This document shows positions 58,215 through 64,000 of a DNA stretch of 64,000 bases, piece by piece (position 1 is the first letter of the stretch; each line of letters begins with the position of its first letter). The notes beneath the pieces were generated by a model that saw only the letters and a list, made by a program, of their open reading frames with translations, was not told the origin of the DNA and searched no databases. The stretch is from JAENVU01 sp038250905. GTDB taxonomy: Bacteria; Actinomycetota; Acidimicrobiia; IMCC26256; JAENVU01. Location: the NCBI GenBank assembly GCA_038250905.1, contig JBBSBV010000026.1, forward strand, positions 1-64,000, read 5' to 3'. A program made the translations under genes and the position numbers.

Positions 58215-58228
58215 GAGAACAGATTCTA
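58215..58228. promoter_or_regulatory. KstR-like inverted repeat before the Rieske gene
   Basis: GAGAACAGATTCTA holds AGAA...TTCT arms. It fits the KstR pattern TnnAACnnGTTnnA at six of eight fixed places when read on the minus strand. It lies 21 bases before the GTG and overlaps a TAGAAT-type -10 box, a place where a TetR repressor would block transcription. Confidence 0.35.
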
Positions 58229-58282
58229 TTTTGTGTTCCCGTTCCCTCGCCTACTTGGCTGCCCCTTGTTTGGGCAGCACCT

Positions 58283-58369
58283 GAGCCGGAGCTTGCGGAG
58301 GCGAACAGCCCGGGAGCGAGCCCCACGGAACGCATGACGATCAGGAGTGGGAGCGGACGGGCAGAAGAT
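58283..58369 (+). repeat. Dispersed intergenic repeat, copy D
   Basis: GAGCCGGAGCTTGCGGAGGCG as in copy A, then AACAGCCCGGGAGCGAGCCCCACG, a variable middle, and GAGCGGACGGGC. It fills the gap between the Rieske gene's promoter and the stop codon of the enoyl-CoA hydratase gene. Confidence 0.8.
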
Positions 58370-59199
58370 CAGGAAAAGAGGTCTTTCCGCGGAGCATCGG
58401 TGTAGACGGGGTCGCGGCCCTGGTCGAAGGCACGGATGGCCTCGGGCAGATTTTCCGTGAACCCGAGCATGAGTTGGTTGCGGTCCTCGATCTCGATCGC
58501 CGCCTCGAGACTCGGGTTCTCGAGGTTCACCCAGAGGATGTCCTTGGTCATGGCGAGGCCGTACGGGCTGAACTCGCACATCCGTGCCGCGATCGCGAGG
58601 GCCTCGGCCTGCACGTCGGCATCCGCGAGGACCCGTGACACCAGCCCCATGCGGTATGCCTCGTCGGCATCGATCCGCCGCCCGGTGAGCAGCATGTCGT
58701 TCGAGTGGGCGGCACCGACGAGACGAGGGAGCAACCAACTCGCCGCGAGTTCGGTGCTCGTCAGACCGTTGACGATCCCGGTCGCGTTGAACGTCGCCGA
58801 TTCGGAGGCGATCCGCATCTCGGCCGCCAGCGTGAGACACATCCCGCCGCCGTACGCGGGACCGTTGACGACGCAGATGATCGGCTGAGGCATGCGCCGC
58901 ATGGTGAGGATGAGCCGCGAGTAGTACCGCATCGACCGTTGCGCGATCCGGCCGACGCTCAGCCCGTCGATGTTCGGGATGATGCCGTAGTCCTTCAGGT
59001 CGAGTCCGGAGCAGAACGCGCGGCCGGCACCCGTGAGGATCACCACGCGCGTGTCGTTGTCGTCGGCGACCCGGTTGAGCTTCTCGTCGAGCTCGATCAC
59101 CAGGTCGATCGACATCGCGTTCAACCGTTCGGGCCGGTTGAGGGTGAGCACCGTCGTGTGCGGCTGCGGCTTATCGATCAACACCAGCTGTTCGGTCAT
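58369..59199 (-). CDS. Enoyl-CoA hydratase/isomerase family protein
   Basis: 276 aa crotonase fold: LNRPERLNAMSIDL, oxyanion-hole loop GAGRAFCSGLDLKDYG, and the second loop VNGPAYGGGMCLTLAAE. STELAASWLLPRLVG carries one Glu at the usual catalytic region. It hydrates or isomerises enoyl-CoA intermediates of fatty or sterol side-chain breakdown. It follows the Gfo/Idh gene through an ATGA overlap. Confidence 0.9.
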   Translation of the reverse strand: MTEQLVLIDKPQPHTTVLTLNRPERLNAMSIDLVIELDEKLNRVADDNDTRVVILTGAGRAFCSGLDLKDYGIIPNIDGLSVGRIAQRSMRYYSRLILTMRRMPQPIICVVNGPAYGGGMCLTLAAEMRIASESATFNATGIVNGLTSTELAASWLLPRLVGAAHSNDMLLTGRRIDADEAYRMGLVSRVLADADVQAEALAIAARMCEFSPYGLAMTKDILWVNLENPSLEAAIEIEDRNQLMLGFTENLPEAIRAFDQGRDPVYTDAPRKDLFS

Positions 59200-60275
59200 G
59201 GCGCTTCGTCTAGCACCTCGGCCAGCGCGACCGCCCGGCCCGTGTCGATCGACCGGTGCGCCGCGACACCGACCGCGACCGAGAGCAGCCCGGCCCCGAC
59301 GTCGACCCGGGGTGGCGTCCCCGACCGGATCGCGTCGAGGAAGTCGACGTGTTCGAGGTAGCTCGACCCGTGGTGGAAGCCGGCGTGTTCGACGCGGTCG
59401 TCGTGGACCACCTCGTGCTGCACTCCCCTCCGCCCGCCGGCCCGCGTCCCCTGCCGGAACTCGCTTCCGGGCAAGAAGGCCTCGACCTTCCCGCGGTCGC
59501 CGACCACCGAGATCTCCTCCTGGTGTTCGGAGCCCTCGGCGAACATGCAGAGGTCGAGTGCGGCACGCGTCCCGTGCTCGTACTCGACGACGACGAACGC
59601 GTTGTCGATGATGTCGGGGGTTTCTCCGGCGTAGCGCTCGTCTCGATGGTTGACGGCCTGGCTTCCGGACGCGAAGACGCGCACCGGTCGGTCCTGCGCG
59701 ATGTGGTTCATCAGGTCGAAGAAGTGACAGCACTTCTCCACCAAGGTGCCGCCGGTGTTGCGGTTGAAGCGGTTCCAGTCGGCCACCTTCGCCAGGAAGG
59801 GAAACCGGTGTTCGCGCACCGCAATCATCTGCACTTCCCCTACCGCACCGTCTCGCACCGCCTCGATGAGCCGCGCGACGGGTGGCATGTAGCGGTACTC
59901 GAGCCCGACCCACACGATCGCGTCTCGCTCATGCGCCGCGGCCACGACCTCCCGGCAGTCGGCGATCGTCGTGCACATCGGCTTCTCCACCAACACCGCG
60001 AGTGGCGATGCCAGCACGTCGCGCAGCACCGCGGCATGGGTCATGTTCGGGGTCGCCACCACCACGGCGTCGACGAGGCCCGAGTCGAGGAGTTCCCGGT
60101 GTGACGCGAACGACGCGAGCGGATCGTCGCCGGCGGTCAGCTGCGCCCATTCGCGTGAGGGCTCGTGCGGGTCGGCGATGGCGGTGACGACCGCGCCGTC
60201 CAGGGCCTGGAGGTTGCGGAAATGTTCGAGGCCCATCATCCCGGCACCCACGATTCCGTACCGAACCTCGTCCAT
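59196..60275 (-). CDS. Gfo/Idh/MocA family oxidoreductase
   Basis: 359 aa. Rossmann start VRYGIVGAGMMGLEH, VVVATPNMTHAAV, EKP motif in VLVEKPMCTT (active-site Lys), and C-terminal domain with GGTLVEKCCHFFDLMNHI (typical His). It oxidises or reduces a sugar or inositol-type substrate with NAD(P). Translation is coupled to the hydratase gene. Its start region shares a promoter with the divergent aldo-keto reductase gene. Confidence 0.9.
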   Translation of the reverse strand: MDEVRYGIVGAGMMGLEHFRNLQALDGAVVTAIADPHEPSREWAQLTAGDDPLASFASHRELLDSGLVDAVVVATPNMTHAAVLRDVLASPLAVLVEKPMCTTIADCREVVAAAHERDAIVWVGLEYRYMPPVARLIEAVRDGAVGEVQMIAVREHRFPFLAKVADWNRFNRNTGGTLVEKCCHFFDLMNHIAQDRPVRVFASGSQAVNHRDERYAGETPDIIDNAFVVVEYEHGTRAALDLCMFAEGSEHQEEISVVGDRGKVEAFLPGSEFRQGTRAGGRRGVQHEVVHDDRVEHAGFHHGSSYLEHVDFLDAIRSGTPPRVDVGAGLLSVAVGVAAHRSIDTGRAVALAEVLDEAP

Positions 60276-60283
60276 CGGTGCCG

Positions 60284-60290
60284 TAGGTTA
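60284..60290. promoter_or_regulatory. Bidirectional -10 element TAGGTTA
   Basis: On the plus strand TAGGTT (60284-60289) ends six bases before ATG 60296. On the minus strand TAACCT (60290-60285) ends nine bases before ATG 60275. One near-palindromic site CGTAGGTTACG can serve both divergent leaderless genes. Confidence 0.45.
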
Positions 60291-60295
60291 CGGCG

Positions 60296-61201
60296 ATGGA
60301 GAACCTCGTCGACGCAGGGACGCGGGAACTCGGCCGATCCGGACTGACCGTCGGTCCGCTCGCCTTCGGGTGCTGGCGCTTCACCCACGGCCACATCCGC
60401 GACGCGCGGACCGCGTTGGACACCGCGCTCGCGTCCGGCATGCACCTCGTCGACACCGCCGACGTCTACGGCCTCGACTGGGGCGGTGCCGGGTTCGGCG
60501 CGTGCGAGGCGCTCCTCGGCCGCGTGCTGGGCGACGCCCCCGAACTCCGTGACCAGATGGTGCTGGCCACCAAGGGCGGGATCCACCCCCCGGTCCCCTA
60601 CGACAGCAGCGCCGAAGGACTGCGGCGGGCGTGCGAAGCGTCGCTCCATCGCCTCGAAGTCGAGACCATCGACCTGTACCAGGTGCACCGGCCCGACCTG
60701 TTCGCCCATCCCGAGACCGTGGCCTCCACCCTGCTCGCGCTGCGGGACGAGGGGAAGATCCGCGCCATCGGGATCTCCAACCACACCGGCGCTCAGCACG
60801 ATGCCCTGCGGAGCTTCCTCGGGGACGCGCTGGCCACGTCGCAACCCGAATACCACGCCGACCACCTCGACCCGTTACGCGACGGCACGTTCGACCGCTG
60901 TGCCCGCGATCACATGACCCCGCTCGTGTGGAGTCCCCTCGCCGGCGGTCGCCTCGTCACGGGGGACGGAATCCGGCCCGAGCTGATCGCGCTCCTCGAC
61001 GACCTCGCGCAGCGGGAGACCGTGACCCGGGCCGCCGTGGCGATCGCCTTCACCCTTGCGCACCCGACCCGACCGGTCGCGATCATCGGGAGCCAAAATC
61101 CCGATCGCCTGCGCGCGGCGACCGATGCCTTGCGGGTGCACCTCGACCGGACCGACTGCTACCGCATCGTGGCGACATCAGAAGGCCACCCGCTGCCGTG
61201 A
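60296..61201 (+). CDS. Aldo/keto reductase
   Basis: 301 aa TIM-barrel AKR. LGRSGLTVGPLAFGCWRF, catalytic Asp and Tyr in HLVDTADVYGLDWGG, Lys in VLATKGGI, His in YQVHRPD, and NADPH-binding IIGSQNPDRLRAATDAL near the end, as in the YdhF-type/AKR11 group. It reduces an aldehyde or ketone; the substrate is unknown. Its TGA overlaps the GTG of the LLM gene. Confidence 0.9.
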   Translation: MENLVDAGTRELGRSGLTVGPLAFGCWRFTHGHIRDARTALDTALASGMHLVDTADVYGLDWGGAGFGACEALLGRVLGDAPELRDQMVLATKGGIHPPVPYDSSAEGLRRACEASLHRLEVETIDLYQVHRPDLFAHPETVASTLLALRDEGKIRAIGISNHTGAQHDALRSFLGDALATSQPEYHADHLDPLRDGTFDRCARDHMTPLVWSPLAGGRLVTGDGIRPELIALLDDLAQRETVTRAAVAIAFTLAHPTRPVAIIGSQNPDRLRAATDALRVHLDRTDCYRIVATSEGHPLP

Positions 61202-62295
61202 CCGCCACCCGGTCGCCACTTGCGGACGCCGAGTTCGCCTGGTTCGCGGCACTCTGCGACGACGACTACGAGTATCTCGGCGTGCCGGACCCGGGGTTGC
61301 GGGCATCGTGGGCCCACTGCGCGTCGATCGTCGAGACCGCAGAGGAACAGGGCTTCGACAACGTGCTGCTGCCGTCCGGCTACGCGCTCGGGATCGACAG
61401 CGTCGCCTTCGCAGGAGGGATCGCGCCGCGGCTGCGAGCCATGCGGCTGCTCGTCGCCGTGCGCGGTGGCGAGCTCTGGCCACCGCAACTGGCCCGCCAA
61501 CTCGCCACCCTCGACCAGATGCTCCAGGGACGCCTGACCGTCAACATGATCTCGAGTGATCTGCCCGGCCAGACGCTCGATTCCGCACCCCGGTACCGAC
61601 GCACGCTCGAGGTCATGCAGATCCTGCGCACGCTGCTCGACGGCGATGCGGTAGATCATCACGGTGAGTTCTACGACCTGACCGTGGATCCACCGGCGGC
61701 CGCCACGGTGTCCGGGCGCTGCCCGCCCCTCTATTTCGGGGGGCTCTCGGAACCCGCACGTGACGTCGCGGCCGCGGCCGCCGACGTGTACCTCATGTGG
61801 CCCGACACCATGGACACGGTCGCCGCGACCATCGCCGATCTGCGGTCGCGCGCCGCCCGCCACGAGCGGACCCTGCGGTTCGGATACCGCGTGCACGTGA
61901 TCGTGCGAGAAACCGAGGCCGCGGCCCGGGCCGCGGCCAACCGGCTCGTCAGTCGCCTCGACCCGGCGATCGGCGACGCGATCCGCGCCCGGTCGCTCGA
62001 CGGCACCTCGGCCGGCGTGCAGCGCCAGGCCGAGTTGCGCGCCGATGCGTCCGACGACGGGTTCGTCGAGCCGAACCTGTGGACCGGGATCGGGCGCGCT
62101 CGGAGCGGATGTGGCGCGGCGATCGTCGGCGACCCCGACCAGGTCCGGGAGAAGCTGTGCGCGTACCGCGCCCTCGGCATCGACACCTTCATCCTCTCGG
62201 GCTACCCCCACCGCGCGGAGGCGGAGCGCTTCGGACGCCTCGTGTTGGCCGACCTCGACCGCGATCGGGACCGCGACCGGGCGGCGGCATCGTGA
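61198..62295 (+). CDS. LLM flavin monooxygenase (alkanesulfonate monooxygenase-like)
   Basis: 365 aa of the luciferase-like fold, SsuD-like subgroup: GFDNVLLPSGYALGIDSVAFAGGIAP, RLLVAVRGGELWPPQLARQLATLDQMLQGRLTVNMISSDLPGQ, PPLYFGGLSEPARDVAA. It uses FMNH2 and O2 to oxidise a carbon next to sulfonate or a similar group. GTG 61198 overlaps the previous stop (GTGA), and its own stop overlaps the next gene's GTG in the same way, so three genes are coupled. Confidence 0.88.
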   Translation: MTATRSPLADAEFAWFAALCDDDYEYLGVPDPGLRASWAHCASIVETAEEQGFDNVLLPSGYALGIDSVAFAGGIAPRLRAMRLLVAVRGGELWPPQLARQLATLDQMLQGRLTVNMISSDLPGQTLDSAPRYRRTLEVMQILRTLLDGDAVDHHGEFYDLTVDPPAAATVSGRCPPLYFGGLSEPARDVAAAAADVYLMWPDTMDTVAATIADLRSRAARHERTLRFGYRVHVIVRETEAAARAAANRLVSRLDPAIGDAIRARSLDGTSAGVQRQAELRADASDDGFVEPNLWTGIGRARSGCGAAIVGDPDQVREKLCAYRALGIDTFILSGYPHRAEAERFGRLVLADLDRDRDRDRAAAS

Positions 62296-63473
62296 GGCGG
62301 GTCGCGCTCGCCGTCATCGTCGCGTTGACCGTCGTGGGCATCAGCATTGCCGTCGCCTCGCAGAACTCGGACCGCGGCCGGAAGGACGGACGCCGCACGG
62401 CCGGCGCGCCCACATCGTCGTCGACCACATCGACGTCCACCAGCACGACCACCACGACGCTGCCGACCCCCGACTCCGACGGTGACCTCGCGCTCCTGCG
62501 CACCGTGACCGGGGACATCTCACCGAAGAGCGTCGTCGCGTCGGGCCGCGGTCAGGTCTTCGCCGAGAACATGATGTACAAGCACACCCTCACCGTGTAC
62601 GACGCGCACGGCGACCTCGTGAAGACCATTCCCGACACGGTCGACCTTGCCGCCTTCGGGATTCCCGGCCACCCCGGCATCTCCCACGGCGCGCCGGTCG
62701 AGGTGGCGTTCAGCCCGGACGGCACGAAGGCCTACGTGTCCAACTATTCGATGTACGGATCCGGGTTCGGACCCGAGGGCAGCGACCAGTGCCGCGCCGG
62801 CGACGGCACCGACACGAGCTTCGTCTACCGCGTCGACGTCGCGACCCTCACGGTCGATGCCGTGATCCCGGTCGGGTCGGTGCCGAAGTACGTCGCGGTC
62901 TCGCCCGACGGCAAATACCTCGTCGTGAGCAACTGGTGCAGCTTCGCCGAGAGCATCGTCGACCTCGCGACCGACACCGAGGTCAAGCGCATCCCGCTCG
63001 GCCCGTACCCGCGCGGCGTGGTGATCACCCCCGATTCGCGCACGGCGTACGTGGCGGTCATGGGGACGACGAACATCGCGCGGATCGACCTCACCAGCTT
63101 CAACGTGTCCTGGATCTACAACGTGGGCTCGGGACCGCGTCACCTCGTGCTCTCGCCCGATGGCGCCACGCTCTACGCGACCCTCAACGGCGAAGGCCGG
63201 GTCGCGAAGATCGATCCGGTCAACGGCGTGGTACAGACCAAGGTCAGTACCGGGCAGGCGCCGCGCAGCATGGCGATCTCGACCGACGGCAAACACCTCT
63301 ACGTCGTCAATTACGAGTCGGGCACCATGAGCAAGCTCGACGCCACCACCATGGCCAAGGTGCAGGACGTGAAGACCGGGTTCCACCCCATCGGCGTCAC
63401 CTACGACCGCGCCACCGGCAACGTCTGGGTCGCCAACTACACCGGCAGCATCATGATCTTTGGCACGCCCTGA
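62292..63473 (+). CDS. YVTN-family beta-propeller membrane-anchored/secreted protein
   Basis: 393 aa. One N-terminal hydrophobic segment (VALAVIVALTVVGISIAVAS, uncleaved anchor or signal) then a Ser/Thr-rich linker (residues about 40-60) and a YVTN propeller: VEVAFSPDGTKAYVSNYS, PVGSVPKYVAVSPDGKYLVVSNW, YVAVMGTTNIARIDLTS, NVGSGPRHLVLSPDGATLYATLNGEGRVAKID, MAISTDGKHLYVVNYESGTMSKLD. It is related to the propeller lipoprotein at 51163 but lacks a lipobox. The start codon GTG overlaps the LLM gene stop. Confidence 0.85.
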   Translation: MRRVALAVIVALTVVGISIAVASQNSDRGRKDGRRTAGAPTSSSTTSTSTSTTTTTLPTPDSDGDLALLRTVTGDISPKSVVASGRGQVFAENMMYKHTLTVYDAHGDLVKTIPDTVDLAAFGIPGHPGISHGAPVEVAFSPDGTKAYVSNYSMYGSGFGPEGSDQCRAGDGTDTSFVYRVDVATLTVDAVIPVGSVPKYVAVSPDGKYLVVSNWCSFAESIVDLATDTEVKRIPLGPYPRGVVITPDSRTAYVAVMGTTNIARIDLTSFNVSWIYNVGSGPRHLVLSPDGATLYATLNGEGRVAKIDPVNGVVQTKVSTGQAPRSMAISTDGKHLYVVNYESGTMSKLDATTMAKVQDVKTGFHPIGVTYDRATGNVWVANYTGSIMIFGTP

Positions 63474-63524
63474 CTGGAAGCGAGTGCACGCGGCGACATG
63501 CTCCGGGTCGTGGCCACGCACTGG

Positions 63525-64000
63525 TTATGTGATCTCGGTGCCGTCGGGCCGGTGGAGGTGGAACTGGTTGTGCTGGAACTTCGCGGTCCAGCCGGGTTGG
63601 TGCACGACGCCGTGGTGGTGGTCGCAGAGCAACACGAGGTTGTCGAGATCGGTGGGCCCTCCGTATTGCCAGTGGATGACGTGATGGGCATCACACCACC
63701 CGGTGGGTTGTCGACACCCCGGATATCGACAGCCCTGGTCCCGGACCACCAGCGCCCGGCGCATCGCCCCCGACACGGTCCGGGTGTGGCGGCCCACGTC
63801 GATCGGTAACCCGCCCGGACCCGTCACCACCCGACTGACGGTGCAGTCACACAAGAGCCGTTCCACGTCACTGCGGTGCAGGGTCCCGGTGAAGTCACCG
63901 TCGAGGCGGCCCAACTCGTGGTTGAGCAGGGTCGGCCAGTCGATCACGACCGAACACGACGGCCGGGCGCGGGTCGGGCCTTCGGGGCCGGGACCGTTGA
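63525..64000 (-). CDS. HNH endonuclease of the DUF222 family (C-terminal part)
   Basis: At least 158 aa; the frame stays open to the window edge, so the N-terminal DUF222 part is cut off. The HNH nuclease is complete: CRYPGCRQPTGWCDAHHVIHWQYGGPTDLDNLVLLCDHHHGVVHQPGW gives the HH, Asn and His of the motif plus two CxxC-like Cys. Actinobacterial genomes carry many such genes, some as part of 13E12-type repeat families. It is convergent with the YVTN propeller gene (51-base gap). Confidence 0.88.
   Translation of the reverse strand, partial: NGPGPEGPTRARPSCSVVIDWPTLLNHELGRLDGDFTGTLHRSDVERLLCDCTVSRVVTGPGGLPIDVGRHTRTVSGAMRRALVVRDQGCRYPGCRQPTGWCDAHHVIHWQYGGPTDLDNLVLLCDHHHGVVHQPGWTAKFQHNQFHLHRPDGTEIT

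Noticed and set aside
58195..58335. A longer N-terminus for the Rieske protein
   Set aside because: The extra codons lie in the promoter region and dispersed repeat copy D; AGGAGG before GTG 58194 marks the true start.

Overview
The window is GC-rich, densely coded DNA from an actinobacterium. I infer a member of the Acidimicrobiia or a close relative. Supporting this are a mec-cysO-cysM-murI-rph-rdgB block in the order I recall from Mycobacterium tuberculosis, F420-type luciferase-like oxidoreductases, a class III cyclase fused to an NB-ARC ATPase, a KshA-like Rieske oxygenase, an actinobacterial TIR/WD40 protein, and many genes with a -10 box only 6-9 bases before the start codon (leaderless transcripts). 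The lineage is an inference; no rRNA gene is present. There is no phage, insertion sequence, integrase or CRISPR array. No stretch over 300 bases lacks a gene.

Layout. 0-2.5 kb: tRNA-Pro and a three-gene operon of secreted proteins; two share one beta-domain and one ends in a sortase-like anchor. 2.5-9.4 kb: housekeeping and accessory genes (ASCH, GNAT, M24 peptidase, SCO6745 family) and an HAE3/MMPL exporter, with tRNA-Gly. 9.5-20.9 kb: an accessory block bracketed by tRNA-Arg/tRNA-His and tRNA-Lys. It holds a TIR-TM-WD40 protein, a helical-repeat/trypsin-like protease, a protein with an MpaB/Lcp-type oxygenase domain, and a convergent cyclase-ATPase regulator. I read this block as a candidate, apparently undescribed, conflict (defence) system. 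21-30 kb: secreted beta-helix protein, oxidoreductases, a glycoside hydrolase lipoprotein and a large PAS/GAF/GGDEF/EAL protein, then tRNA-Leu.

30.2-40.1 kb is one long minus-strand gene train with start/stop overlaps: molybdenum hydroxylase large subunit, mec, cysO, cysM, sua5, murI, MBL phosphodiesterase-like, rph, rdgB, esterase and two unknowns. It joins cysteine synthesis from O-phosphoserine through the CysO sulfur carrier with tRNA modification, wall precursor supply, tRNA maturation and nucleotide-pool cleaning. 40-44.3 kb: EthD, BKACE, FAH family, smpB, a site-2 protease and ssrA (tmRNA). 44.3-50 kb: a minus-strand run of rsgA, GNAT, bioB, a shortened SRPBCC gene, lipase, MBL and SDR. 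50-57 kb: secreted beta-propeller lipoproteins, a membrane diguanylate cyclase, DsbA family and a beta-helix protein. 56.7-63.5 kb: a catabolic set (SnoaL-like, KshA-like Rieske, enoyl-CoA hydratase, Gfo/Idh, aldo-keto reductase, SsuD-like LLM) and a YVTN propeller protein. The right edge cuts a DUF222/HNH endonuclease.

Four copies of a 68-90 base dispersed repeat lie between genes near 6.8, 30.1, 40.8 and 58.3 kb. All functions come from reading translated sequence and motifs by eye; no search was run.
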